From: Tetraselmis striata
Taxonomy: Eukaryota > Chlorophyta > Chlorodendrophyceae > Chlorodendrales > Chlorodendraceae
Assembly (NCBI GenBank): GCA_006384855.1
Contig: VCJN01001719.1
Span: forward strand, 42,501-106,500
Direction of reading: 5' to 3'
DNA: 64,000 nucleotides
Made by a program: the position numbers and the translations under genes
Shown here: positions 34,233 to 47,197 of the stretch, one piece after another
Position numbering within the stretch: position 1 is the stretch's first letter
Layout of the letters: each line of letters opens with the position of its first letter
The notes under the pieces: generated by a model
The model's input: only the letters and a program-made list of their open reading frames with translations
Databases searched by the model: none
What the model was told of the DNA's origin: nothing

Positions 34233-37200
34233 CTACCCTTCTGCTTGCGCCTTGTGAGCGGCTGTTGCCATTGCGTAAATCTTCTTGCGCCCCACAGACG
34301 GATATCTCCGCGACAGCTGCCAGCACGGAGCATGACAAAGGCTCAGTTTGCCCGCACATTCCTTACAACCTTTTGCGAAGCTCACATTGCAGCAGTGGTA
34401 GACATACAAGAAAGTGGGACATCCGGGGAGAACAGGGAGGGGGGTGCTATTACCGTTTTGGAGACCTCTGACACCGAGCAGCCGCCGGCCAGTAGTTGCG
34501 TCACCTCCGCCTCAATGTCGATACTTGCCGCCGCCACCGCTTGCGCGTCTGTAGCGCCGCCTTCAATCACCAGCGTGACCTGACACACGATAACGGCGGG
34601 ACAGGGGCAAAAACTCAGCAGCCCAACCAGAAAGTGAGGATTACTTTGAGAGGGTAAAGAAGAATAGGGGATCCGGGGGCGGGGAGGGATGGCTGCATGC
34701 AATGACAACCAGCTGCGTGGCTTGGGTTCCAACGCATGAGCGAGACACACAATGTGTCTGGCATGTGACCTATTCCTGACAGGGGGTAAACATTGCCTCT
34801 TTGCAGCAACGTATATCATTTTAGCGTTGGGCCATTGTCATGGGTGGAATCGACTGCGAGGACGGGTGATGTCCAAGATCATGTGCGCCTCTCATTTGGA
34901 CGGGCAATGGCAGCAAGATGGCCGCACTACGGATGGATGCATGCGGAGAACCGGGATGAAACCCCTGCATGTGGGCCGTGGAGGCACCTCGCCCTTGGGT
35001 GCCCGCTCCGTGAACTCGTGCGCTGCGTCGGACAGGCTGCTGCGCCAAAACTCCTCGTACACCTGGCGCAGCATGGTGCCCACGTCGGAGGCATGCGCAT
35101 TCCAAAGCCGTTAACGCGTTGAAGTGTGGCTCATCGCGCCATGGCCGGAATAGTTCCCCCTCCCCCCCCCCCCCCCCTGGGCAGCAAGCTGTTCACATCA
35201 CAAATCCTGGCAATGAAACAAACATACATGTAGAAACATGTTTTGACACTGCGTAGCCCTATGATGGAGCCGTGATATACTGGTGAAGGCGGCGGTCAGG
35301 CGCGGTGGGCGGGGCACAGGCGCTGAGGTGCGCTTAGGCGCACCTTGGTCAGCTCTCGGGCGACGCAACAGCGGCGGTCGCTCCCCATCACCTCTGCCGC
35401 GTCGCGCAGCGTTGCCGCCAGCGAGTGCGGCGGAACGTACAGCACGACCGTCGCAGCGTTGCCTGCTCGGAGGGGAGCAGACATTGTCGCACAGCATGCT
35501 GCATCAGTCGTGCACCCACGCGTGACAACTAGCGCGATGGTGCGAGGTCCTTTCACAGCGGACGGCATAAGCGAGACGATGTCACATGCAGCAGCATGCC
35601 GTCGATGTATTATTGTATTCTACAACTTCTTGTTTTGACAGACAATTGCATGTTTCCGCTGTTGTTGTGTTGGCTGGCCGGGCAAAGGGAAGCAAGGATC
35701 TTGGCTGCATGCCATGATGTATGATAGTTGTACCGAGTAGCAGCACACGCGATGATATCTCTGATGTGAAGTCCCACTCACCAGACAGCTCCAATAGGCG
35801 CTGCCGCCGAGCCAGCGGCTTGGCGGGCAGGAAGCCCGCAAAGGTGAACTCCTCCGTTGGCAGGCCGGAGCCGACCAGCCCCGCGACGACCGCGCACGGC
35901 CCGGGCACTGGCACCACCGGCAGGCCCGCACCCGCCGCCGCGGCCACCAGGGCGCTGCCGGGGTCGCTGATGCCCTACAACACAGCCATGTGGGGGCACA
36001 TCACAGGGCGCCGCAAGACTTCCTACAAACACCCACATAGCGAGGAACGGGGGGATGGGGCGGGGAGGGGGGACAAACCGGCATGCCGGCGTCGCTGACT
36101 AGCGCCAGCAGCTCGCCCCGCAGCAGCCGCTTCAGCACCTCCTCTTCCCTGGAGCGCTCATTGTGCGCGTGATAGCTGACTAGGTGTGTACTGCGCAGCG
36201 GGGGGCCAGAAGCACCTGGATGAGGGTGGCACGGACTGGCGAGCAGGGCGGCGGGGAGAGAGGGCGCCATACCCTCTCGGAAGGATGGCAGGGTCTAGGC
36301 AAGCTCGGCACTGACCCGCCGGCCCATCCCACCAACATATCAAGTCCCACACCGCCCCCCCCCCCTCACTCCGTGCCCGCGCCTACCTGATGCCAAAGTG
36401 GTCCAGTAGTTTGCGTGTCTGGCGCGTGTCCTCCGCCAACACCGCCGTTGCGGACTGCAGCACGCGAAGCGCCCTGTGAGCATGGCAGCGGGGGGAGGCC
36501 GGGGGGCTCATCACCAAGGCACGGCGGGCACCATGGCGGAACCAGGGTGGGTCCGGGCGTGCTGTGGATTTGGATGCGAATCCCGCCTTGTCCGCCATAC
36601 TTTACCGCACCATTGTCGCAGCCCCGTCTTTCTCGCATGATACCTTCAATTTGATCTGCCTTTTACATTTCTAGTTGTTGCTAGTTATTCCTGCCCGCTA
36701 GAAAGTAAAGTCAAATATAATATACTGCGAGAAAGTAGGGACGGTCCGGTACAACATGCTCAAGGCGGAGAGTGTGGGTGTGACCAACATGGGTCTGGAG
36801 GGGGGTGCTGCCTTGTATTCGTCCTCGGTGCGGCTATTTATAACTGTACCTTTGAAACTGTGCCTTTACAAGTGTACCTTTGAAAACCATGTTGACATCA
36901 AGTTTACGGCGATGGCGGTGGCCATGGCGGTGGGGCTGAATATTGCGATGGCGATGTTGGTGGCAATGGCGATGGGGATGAGAACATCGACTGAGAGGGT
37001 TCGATGACGGCAGTGGCGGTGGCGGTGGAGGTGGTGGTGGTGGAAGTGGTGCCAGTGGCGATGGTGACTGTGGGCATGGGGAGAGGGGGAGAGAGGTAGA
37101 TAGTGATTGTAATGATAGCAACCACGATGGCGGTGGCAGTGGCAATAGCGGTGGAGGTGAGGATGGCAGTTGAGATTGCGGAGATGGCGAGGAATGAGAG

Positions 37201-38035
37201 GCAGGCGGTGATTGTGGCAATAGCAACGTAAATGGTCCTGGCATGGAACGTGTACTCATTATTGCTCAGGGCGGCGATGTGGGGATGGATTGATTTGGGG
37301 ACGTTGAACATGGGTACCGATGTGGAAGGGGCGCACGGCAATCTGAGCGCCTCTGCGCAGAGCGAGAACTGCGGGATTCCCTACTGTCGCGAGATAAGCA
37401 GAGCAAAGTTGCGACTGCACTTGCCTGAGTGTTATATCTTCGAGGTTCCCAATGGGTGTACCAACGAGGTAGAGCCCCGCAGGCAGCGGGTCGGTCTTCA
37501 GCAGCTTGGCGCATGCTGCGCGGCAGAGCAGGGAGGAGGCGGAATCTTCCCCAACCGCTGCGCCCTGCCCTCCCCCTGCGGTCGTCCCCGCGTTAGCGCT
37601 TACCCCTGCAGAGCGGCGCGGGTTAATGCTCAGGACCTGAAAGATGAATGTCTCGATGTAACAAATGCCATAGCTACCGCCATCGCGGTCGATCGTCGGG
37701 GGCCCACAACGCGGCGCCTGCACCCACTGCATCTGAGTGCATCACCCCCCCCCCCCCCCCCCTCCCCCAGACTCGGAAGGTTTACGACCTGAAGCTCTGG
37801 AGGCGCATCATGTTGAAGGGGATAAGGGGGCGGCCGGGCTCTGCGGGCCGGTTGGTGACGCACCTCGCTGCTGTGCACGCTGCCGGGCCGCACCGTCGCG
37901 CCCGTCCCATGCCAGCAGCCCCGTCCCCCGACAACAAAGAGGCGACCGCGCCAGGGAGTCCAACCGCCCGGCCGATAACCCAGCGCGAGCGCCACCGACC
38001 CCGGCGACCGCGCGCAGCCTCCCCACTCGCAGCAT
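34233..38035 (-). CDS. rsmI: 16S rRNA 2'-O-methyltransferase RsmI-like, organelle type
   Basis: A SAM-dependent enzyme of the tetrapyrrole-methylase fold that methylates a cytidine ribose (C1402 in E. coli numbering) of small-subunit rRNA; in an alga it is presumably plastid or mitochondrial. Exons joined in phase: 37425-37636, 36387-36473, 36079-36190, 35782-35974, 35344-35462, 34988-35062, 34454-34579, 34233-34316. Signatures: LYLVGTPIGNLEDITLR, LAEDTRQTRKLL, VSYHAHNE, LVSDAGMPGISDPGS, VPVPGPCAVV, FAGFLPAKP, CVARELTK, PKGEVTLVIEGG, and the C-terminal helical domain ending at TAG. The intron after the first of these exons has a perfect GC donor (AG/gcaagt). The first exon with a transit peptide is likely near 37870-38035 (ATG at 38035, LRVGRLRAVAGVGG), but its join is uncertain. 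The last three exons are duplicated at 26 kb. Confidence 0.88.
36895..37220 (+). repeat. GGN/GTGGNG trinucleotide-like low-complexity DNA in an rsmI intron
   Basis: Repeated gatggcggtgg, ggtggtggtgg and gcaatggcgatg words. Open frames here on either strand are compositional. Confidence 0.85.
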
Positions 38036-38363
38036 GGCGACGGTGGCGGCGTCGAGAGCGCGCCGACGAGTGGCTCTGGTCACCCGTCCAGCCGGATGTC
38101 CAACGCAGGTCACGCGCCAGACGTGTCCTATGAGCAGGATTTTCTGCGGCAGTTGCTGCGTAAGTGCTGCCGCTGTCTTCACTCACTGAAAAGCATCCGA
38201 GGGGTGGCGGGGGGTATTTCTGGCGACGCAAGTCGTCGTCGTGGAAGAGTGGTGGTTGGCGCGGCGGCTTGGGCCTATGATGATGTCAGCTTGACCTACC
38301 CAGCGGGCCAGCGGTACGGGTACGGTGCCTATCTATTATTTATGTACTGGTACGGCACACCGT

Positions 38364-38410
38364 CGTAGAGACGCTGCAAGGTGGTGCCGCTTTCATTGGT
38401 GCCAGTCCTG
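38364..38410 (+). repeat. Short dispersed repeat cgtagag-cgctgcaag-tttca-tgccagtcctg
   Basis: The same string is at 38722-38765, and a shorter version (gaggcgctgc-ag-gtttcactg) at 41002-41040. The stretch 38545-38580 also carries the family T terminus gatatcgccttctgctgctagctcatgtaa, and 39055-39070 a shorter tctagctcatgtaa. Confidence 0.55.
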
Positions 38411-39417
38411 TCACGGGTGGGGGTGGGGGGGGGGACAAACTGTACGAGTGTATGACGGGTTTGGTTCATACATCCACTGTAGTTTATACAGTACATATCA
38501 GGGACAGTATCAGCGCAGGGAAATTGCAGATTTCCCTGCAGATTTCCGATATCGCCTTCTGCTGCTAGCTCATGTAATTAATTGCAGATGAATACAACGT
38601 ACAGTAGTCTACTCGGGCTTTTGCGGAGCGTTTGTCTTTTGCGGAGCGTCGCCTACTGGTACCCGGGTATCGTCCTTACCGCCCAGGTGAGCAGGGCTTT
38701 CCGCTGCCAAATTAACGGCCGTCATCGTAGAGGCGCTGCAAGGGTTTCACTGTTGCCAGTCCTGCCCCGGGGGGATGGGGGGGCGGGGAGGGGGAATCGG
38801 TGAAAGCGTCTAGGGAAAGCACGGAAAGTACTAAGAAAAAGCCTGCATTAAGCGGATGAACTGGCGCGAATAACAAAAAGGCCGGTATCAAATGTGTCTT
38901 AGCATCAGATGAGCTGGTGCGGGTGCCGTATCGTTGCCAGACGCACTCGCAGTATCGGATCGGGATCGCTGACTCGCCCTATAGGATCACGTAAGATTAT
39001 GTATTATTTCCTTCTGGATTTCCTTCTGGATTTCTGTGTGGATTTCTTGAATGTTGCGTCTAGCTCATGTAAACATTATGTATTATTCACTATAATCCTT
39101 AAGTTAATACACTGGGCGGGTCATCAGCCCTCTTGCTGCTCCCTCTTTGTAGGGTAATTGAACTTTTTGGTTACAGGGAGAGCGTCCAGAGAATGCACGC
39201 AAAAAGTAGGGTAATCCTCTAGGGTAATCCTGTAGGGTAATCCTCTAGGTAAGGATTAAAAGAATTCTGGCCCGCCGCCATCATCGCCGCCAATATTTTC
39301 CACATCATATCTCGCTCCCACCTCATCATCGACCATCCTTCGCCTGCGCGCCCGCCCCACAGAGGCAACGTCCCCCTTCCGTACTGGACGTGTGCTCAAA
39401 TCCGCTGCCAACCGACC

Positions 39418-41234
39418 ATGGCGCCCGCGCTCAAGAGCCTGGTATCCGGCGCGCGCCGCGCGGGTCCGTCCGCCCGGCCCGCCTCGCGGCCGTCGCCCGC
39501 CGCCCTGCGCGCCGCGCCGCGCCGCCCGGTGCGCGCCGCCCGCCTCGCCGTGGCCGTCCGCGCTGCGGCCTCTGGCGCCGCAGGTGAAGATCCGTACAAG
39601 GTACGCATTGCTGGACGCGGTGGCGCTGCCTGCCTCTTGGGTCCGGTGCTGTCCATCAGACTGCTGTGGTACACCTTGGCAGTTGTGAATTGAAGAGACG
39701 TGGGGTTCGCGGGAAATGGGTTGGTTCCTGCCAAAACTTAGCGAAGACATCATCCGTGTAGGGCTTGTGTGCAGGCATGCGCATGCCATCCGGTCGTCAA
39801 CAGGCTGAACAGGGTCATAACATCAGGAGCGTTTTCTAGCGGTGTCAACTTTGCTGAGTCCACCCCCCACCCCCTTCCTCCTGTCTCCCCCCTTTTTCCC
39901 TCCTCTTGACAACTCCCCGCAGGTTCTGGGGCTGCCCGCCAATCCCACCTCCGATCAGGTCCAGCGCGCATACAACAGCGCCAAGCGGCAGGCGGTCATG
40001 GACAACGATGACGCGCGCGTGTCTGCGGTGGAGGCGGCGCACAGCTCCATCATGATGTCGCAGCTAACCTCCCGCATGAAGGCACGTCGCCTTATTCCCC
40101 CCTCCCTCCCTTGACCCCCGCAATTGTCTCTGCCTAAGCTCCCGTGTACCCACCCCCCACCCCTGTCTCCCCTGGTGTTGATCCCTGATAACTTACCCAC
40201 CCACATACTATAGACACGGTGTTAGCTTCCACCGCTAACGCTGCTGTCCCCTTCCCCGCTCCCGCCCCCTTTCATCTTCTGTGCCCTTCCCCGTCATGCA
40301 GGGCGGCGTGACCGTGCCCAAGGAAGTCGCCTACGCCGATAAGGCCGTCTTCTTCCCCTGGCGCCCCCGGTGAGGCGCGCTGCTATTCGTATCCTCCTCC
40401 TCCTACCCCGCACCCGTTCCTCCCACCACTGCATTGCGCAGCCAGCTGTGTGTCACGCCCCCCCCCCCCCCCCCCCCTTTCTTCAATAATTCGCTCACTC
40501 AGACACACTCCTGCTCCCAAGCCACATTAAGACACCCCACCTTGCCCCGTGCCGGGAATTACCGCCCTGCTTGCATGGCCGCCATGTTTGATCTCCCCCC
40601 CCCCCCCCCCCCCCGGTCTCCTTCGCTGTCGCAGGATCGCGGTGGAAGAGAAGCGCGACATCCTGCGCAACCTCATCGTGGCAGCGTTGGTAATGCTGTG
40701 GGCCATCGTGGGCTCCCAGAACGCGCATACGCAGCCGCTGTTTGTGGCCACCGCCCTGTGCATGGTTGTGCAATACTTCAAGCAGGGCCGCTTCTTCCCG
40801 ACCGGCGGCCAGTACCCCACGCCCGAGGAGAAGAAGAACAACGGGCGCAACGTGATGCGCACCTTTGGCATGGGCCTCTTCTCCATGTTCTCCGGCATCT
40901 TCCTCTTCTACACCGCGCCCGACCTCATCAGCAACTTTCTGAACAAGACCATGCCGTACTGGTTCTACGAGAGCCAGGTGCTGCCCGCCGCCACCCCCTT
41001 TAAGAGGCGCTGCAGAGGCGCTGCGAGCGTTTCACTGATTTCAAAATAAAGCATCCGCCGCCCCCCTTTTCTCGTGTCCCCGCTCCAGTTCCCGCTACCG
41101 GCACCCTGGGGTTTGTTCTCAGGGGCCCAGATGACTAACTCGCGCTCCGTGTCACCTTCCCGTGCGGCCAGAACCTGCTGCTCAACGCGGGCGGCACCGC
41201 CATGGCCTTCATCACAGCATCCTTCCTCAGATGA
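39418..41234 (+). CDS. CPP1: CPP1-like chloroplast J-like membrane protein (chaperone-like protein of POR1)
   Basis: Five exons join in phase: 39418-39600, 39923-40081, 40302-40369, 40635-40977, 41172-41234, giving 271 residues. Residues 1-55 are Ala/Arg/Pro-rich, typical of an algal chloroplast transit peptide. Residues 62-114 form the J-like helix pair (VLGLPANPTSDQVQRAYNSA). Conserved PKEVAYADKAVFFPW follows, then hydrophobic segments (LIVAALVMLWAIVGSQ, LFVATALCMVVQYF, GLFSMFSGIFLFY) and a last one in exon 5 (GGTAMAFITASFLR). In plants CPP1 stabilises protochlorophyllide oxidoreductase at plastid membranes. Function here is by homology. Intron 2 uses a GC donor (AAG/gcacgt). Two poly-C runs fill intron 3 just ahead of its acceptor. 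Confidence 0.88.
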
Positions 41235-42860
41235 GCTGCCGGCGGGCTTGGCTACCCCACATCCGCAGCCCCTCATGCATCCCTGCCACCCCCCTTTTTC
41301 CCTTCCTTATGCCCGTCTTCTTCCGTCAAACTGTCTCAACAAGCGCTTGTTGGCAGGCGGCATGGGGGCAGAGACTAGACGGCCGTTATCCCCAAGAGTC
41401 CATAGCAGCCGCTTCCTGGCTGCCTGCTATCCCAGCTGCTTCGGTCGCACGGCTGGCTGCACTGACATGCTGTAAGTTCTGAGCAGCCATCACATGTGCA
41501 TGGCATGAACGGGATAACGGATGCGCCAGTAGCCTGGGCCTGCGTGGGAGGTGGGGGGGGGTTACTGCATGTCGCTCTTCTGCAGAGGCTGAGGCTGCCC
41601 CGTCCATGTGAGGTCATCATCTGCCTCTACCTGCATCCACCCACAGCCTGCATCTACCCAGCCGGCACACCCCAGAACAACATGCTGTCCCCTACATTTC
41701 TCGCGTTTGGGGCTAGCATTGCATTGCTTGTCAGACTTGGCGCGTGCTACTGCCTCCACGCTGCAGTCCTCGGGCGCCTGCTTCCAGTGTTCGTATAATA
41801 TAACGTGCAGACACGGACAGAGCACCGCAGTCTCATCAAGCGGCTCGGATACATTGTTCACCGTGCATGGAATACTAGCTTGGGAGCGAATGTACGGGTG
41901 ATACGACGAAATTTCGAGATACCTAAAAGCCGTGACGAGTAGAAGACGTGCATTTATAAAGCGGTAGCTTATGATACCGCGCTCTCTATTAATAGCGCGG
42001 AGGATCAGAGGATAAATCACTACGACAGTGCGTGTGTAGTATGCAGCGACTAGCGAGTATGTACTGAGAATCTCCTCCCGTTCCATCCCCCTGAAAGGTT
42101 TATCTAGCGGTAGGCACTGCTAGTCGGCCACGGTATGATATAATCCTTAACACTGTTATAGTTGCTCATATCAAAACGTATGTACATAATGCGCGATATC
42201 CGCAAACCGGCCCACGCCGGGGATCTGTCCATGGACTCTGTGCTTCACTGCAGGTAGCTTTCGAGATACCGCGCTTTATCAAAGGCGCGGAAGTTCCGTC
42301 GTGGATGACAAACTGCGAGTCTATGGTATTGCGACGACATATAGTGTGTACATATCTTAGCGACTATATATATATACGTGAGAGTCTCACAGCGTGGGTG
42401 ATTCCAGTTTTTACTCTTATGTTTGTTAAGTAGGATGCTTATCGCGTATTTGTTCTTTACATCGTGCATGTTGCGACGACTGTATCGGTGTATTGTAACC
42501 CGTGTAATTTAAAAACACCCATCACAATCACAAAAACCCATATCCGTTCGATTATGAGTAGCACTGTCTGATGACTGTGCGTTCGAGTACTACCGAGGTA
42601 CGGGGTACTTACATAGTTACATCATTTCCAGTGCGCTCCAACTTGCGACATTATCATCCCCAACGACACTCGCGCCTGAGCGGCCTGCTGGTGGGATGAG
42701 CGTGCCAGTCTCCGGCAGGCGGCCCTCCCGTCTGTCAGCACACGCAGGGAAGACGTGAGACCCCCGTCGTATTGCCCAGCTACGTGACTACAAGTACAAG
42801 GGCGAGTAGACTATACCGCCCCGCCTCGCGTTTCTACGGGGATCGGACCACATCCATCCG
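41235..42860. other. No gene seen
   Basis: Plus and minus frames are short and share no motif. 41800-42500 is comparatively AT-rich, without repeats I can identify. Confidence 0.45.
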
Positions 42861-42866
42861 CCGGGG

Positions 42867-45800
42867 ATGCACCGCCCCACGCTACGCGGCGGCCGGCCCG
42901 CCGACCCGAGCCGCTGGCCGTTCGGACGGCACTGTGGAAAGCGCGTGCTGCTGCTGGCCGCGCTGTCGGCGCTGTGCCTGTGGCTGGCGCACACGCGGGA
43001 CAGCCTGGCGCGCTCCGCGGCGCGGGCGGAGCAGCGGGCGGCACCGCGGCGGGAGGTGCCGGTGGGTCGGCGGCAGCCGGGCGGCGCGGCGAGCCGGGAG
43101 CCGCCGCGGGCAGGCGCGCTGGCGTCGGCGGCGGCCGGCCGGCGCCCCGACGTTCTGGCGCCCGGCGGGGGGCTGCTGCAAACGGCGGGCGGTGGCGGTC
43201 TCTCTTTGCGCGCGCCGCCAAGGCGCGTGCCCGCCGACGGCGACGCCAACGAGCGCAGGCACGCAACCGCCCACCCCATAAGGCCCATACACACAACCTC
43301 CTCCCATGCTTCTCGAGCCGGGGTCTCTTCTCCAAACCACCGGTTTCTTGAGGCACTCGTAAACATGTAAATATGTATATATGTTGGGGGGGGGGGGGGG
43401 GGGTATCTATGTGTATATGTATCTTTCTGTCTATCTATCTATCTATCTATATACATGAACATATTTTGAACTGACGAAAACATTAAGAGAGCAAGCTGGC
43501 GATGCCTCCAGCAGCGAGCAAGGGCTCCCGCCGCCATCCTCAGACGGCTGCTGCTCTCATCTCACACAGGGTGCGAGGTGCAGCCCGGGCTGATAAGGAG
43601 GAGCCGCCGGGTGCGCGTCCCACCACACCTGTTGCCAAGGCCCTGCTGGGCAGCCAACCCCGCGGCGCCGCGGAGTCGGCCGAGGAGCCAGGGCAGGCGG
43701 GCAGTGGCGGCGGGGGGCTGGAGGTGCTGCAACTCAGCCTCACGCAGGGTGGCGCCAGCCTGGCGGAAGCGGTGGCGCGCAACACAGAGCGGCTGCTGCT
43801 GGCGGTGGACGGCCCCGGCGTGGAAGGCGCGGCGCTGGGGAGCCTGCGGCCAGCAGTGTCGGGCGCGCTGCGCGGGGCGGCCTTCCGCTTTCTGGTGTGG
43901 CAGCGGGGCGCGGGGTGCCTGCAGCCGCTTAGCCGCTGGGAGGAAGACGGGGAGCGCGTGGGGGAGCGCAGCGGCGGGCGCGTGCTGGTTGCCACCACGC
44001 CCGCACTGGGGCTGCCGGCGGCCGAGCAGTGGCCGCCGGCGGGGCTGCTGTTCTGGCAGAGCCGGCCGCCGCTGCCGCCGGGCGGGCGCTTGGCGGCGAT
44101 GGCCACCGGCCGGCTCAACGCGGGGCTGGTGTGCCGCCGGTCAGCTCCCCTCCCCATCCCTCCAAGCCTCATTCATATCTTTATTCTGCTCTCCTCCTCC
44201 TCCTCCCTGTATACCCCAAGCAAACCTTTGTAGCTAGGGCCTATTCCAGGGCCTGAGCGAACTTTACCGGGCTTCACAAAGGCCTGACTCACCTGAATAT
44301 GATTTCTATGCTGTACCTGTATTTAATAAACATTTTGCATATGCTTGCTAGGGTCTTGCTGAAACCCTAGACCATTGTTTAAGGGATGTCTAGCTTTCTC
44401 AGCAAAGGGAGGTGATTTTGAATCCAGCATGCTGTTGAACCTGGGTTGTTGACCATACCCTAGCTCTGGACATAGGTTATGCCCGCCTGCGTCGCTGCCC
44501 CCACTGCAATGCCTGACGCATGCCCCATGTCCACCGCCCTTCCCCGTCCCAACACACACACGCACACTTTCTCAGCTGGGCGACGGAACAGCTGCTGCAC
44601 GCAAAGATCGCACGGGAGCGGAGCTTCTGGGTGGGCCTGCGCAAGGGGCCGCCGTACGGGGACAACGCTTTCTGGGCGACGGAGGTGATGGGCGAGGACG
44701 CGATGCAGTACTTTGGCTGGCAGCCGGTGCGCACGATCCTTGCTCCCAATATCCCCCCCCCCCAACACACACACACCGCTGTCCACCACTGCAGGGCTGG
44801 ATACATGTGGGGCCGGCCTCGGTGGATCAGGCTGGCCTTGCCGTATATATGCCAGCAAGTCCTGGCAGTTGAGGCAAAAGGAGGCAATCGGGCGGACGGC
44901 TGATGGCACCAGAGGCTCGCCACACCGTGGCAGCGGCAAGGAGGTGATTGGGGTTTAGGCTTTAGGTCTCAGATGTAGGGTATGATGGTGCGAGTTACCT
45001 CGTTCCGGCGGGATCCTTAGGCTTCTCACATTACTTCATTCTAGGGTGTTGTGCTAACGCTAACAGTCAAAACCCTAATCAGCAGCGCGGCGAGGGGCTC
45101 CGACGCTCTCTTGTGGTAGTGAGTTGTGGTGTGCTGTCGCGGGGTCCGCAGACGGACGAGAAGCCCACGGCGGCGATGGTCATCCGTGGCGGCTGGGACT
45201 GGGACACGATGTTCCTGGGCACGCGGCCTGGGTTCCAGCTCATCATGCGCCACCCGCACAACAACAACCTCACCGCCAAGGATCTGCTCTACTGGAACCT
45301 GCGCAACGTGAGCAACCCCCCCCCCTCCCAGCACACACCCCCGCTCCTCCGCTCCTCAATGCACTTGCTACCGCAACCCATGTCTACATACATCGCACTA
45401 AACCCTAAACCCTGGAATGATCTATTAACCCTAAATGTCTACCTTAACCATAACACTGAGGGTGGGAACACCACATAACCCTAACTCTAGCGCTTCAACC
45501 CTAACACCATGGACAACCCCTCACATGTTTTTAAGCCCACATGGGTAACAAACCCAGGTGTACACACGGCGTTATCTGGGCATGCTCGGGCCTCAGGATT
45601 GGGCAAGCGCTGTTTGTCCTAGGGACCCCGGGGGCCTAGCAGGACTGAGCGCTGCCGTTGTCGCGCCGTACGTGTGTGCAGGCGGCGCGCGAGGCGCTGG
45701 CGCAGGGCGGCAGGCCCTGCGTGCCGGTGGAGCGCATGGTGCCGATGTCCTTCCTGGCGGACGACCCCGAGGACTGCCAGCGGCTGAGCAACGTCATGCG

Positions 45801-47166
45801 GCGGTCGCCTGGGCAGAAGTGGGTGCGCAAGGTGGGGAGGGACGCCCCAGCCCTCCGGACGCCCTGTGGGCTTCATGTCCACACTGCCTCGCAGGCGCTG
45901 GCGCGCGTCAACCCTTGATTCAATGATCTCGCGCATGATATTGGGGAGTTACAACAGGTGCCGCGTCATCTCGTCGATACTTACGAGATTACTGTGCGAA
46001 TATTCTTTTCCCGGTACTCGACACATTATTCGATACAGTACAGGTCGCGGTGCGAGAGGTCGAGAGGTAATAGCATTGAAGTATGGGTAATCACAGAATT
46101 CTGTGCGCCGGCGGCAGGTGGCGGACCTGCACGTGGGGATGGGCATCACGCCCCTGGACGGCATCCAGGCGGGCGACTGCGACCGCGGCACCTCCGGCCC
46201 CTACCGGCGCGCCTCCAAGATCGTGTACCAGAAGCGCATGGAGCCGTTTGCCGTGGGCGGGCGCCCGACGTCGCTGCGCTCCTACGTGCTCCTCGCGTCG
46301 CTGGAGCCGATGGTGCTACTGTTCAACCACCACGCCGGCCACATGTACATCGCCGGCCAGAAGGTGCCGCACAACAGTCACCTCGGCGCTCATGCCGGGA
46401 CACAAACACCCGGACACGGGTCGCCCGTCAAGCGCGCCCGACACGCCCCGCCTGACCTCACTGGTTTCGGTATATTCATCACATTTTCATGCTTTAATAC
46501 TTTTATGTTAATGTGTGTGCGCGTTTGTTCTATAACACGTGGATCGCTGCGAATTACGATGGGCGACGACGCGGGAATAGGAACCCTGCGAACAAGAACC
46601 TGCCCTGCCCGCCAGAGGTCAAACGTTGGCGTAACTATAGCGGAAATATGGCGAATGGCCTTAAAGGCTGCATGCAAGACCAATTTGAGACATATGATCA
46701 GGGGTCTTATAGGTGCGTCGGCACTTGTCCGCTGCTCCATTGTCACTACAACGCCGAAATGCTGCGCGACGTCATTTCTGTTTCCTTGTTATGCAATGTC
46801 GACTGTGTGGGGTATTGGTTCTGATTTCTATAAGCGAAGCATTCCTTTGGCGTCCCTTTCGCACACATCCATATGTCACGCAGTTTGATGGGTGATTGCG
46901 TGCAGTCGTGCATCGATGATTAGAAGCGGTGGTGCGCCACTGTGAACAAGCACATGGGTACATATACTAACACTGACAGATATACAATGTATTTATTTTA
47001 TATCTATATGAATGCAGATACACAAATATATGTTTATATATGCATATGTTTATATGTAATATGTAAATATATGTGCGTATACGTACATGTATATACATAA
47101 ATATATACGTATATATGTGTGTGCATTTATACATATATAGATGCATACACGAAGCGAGGGGGAAGG

Positions 47167-47197
<31 letters not shown>

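Noticed and set aside
36834..37341. Long Pro/Ser/Thr-rich minus frames
   Set aside because: Produced by GGN-type low-complexity DNA in an rsmI intron.
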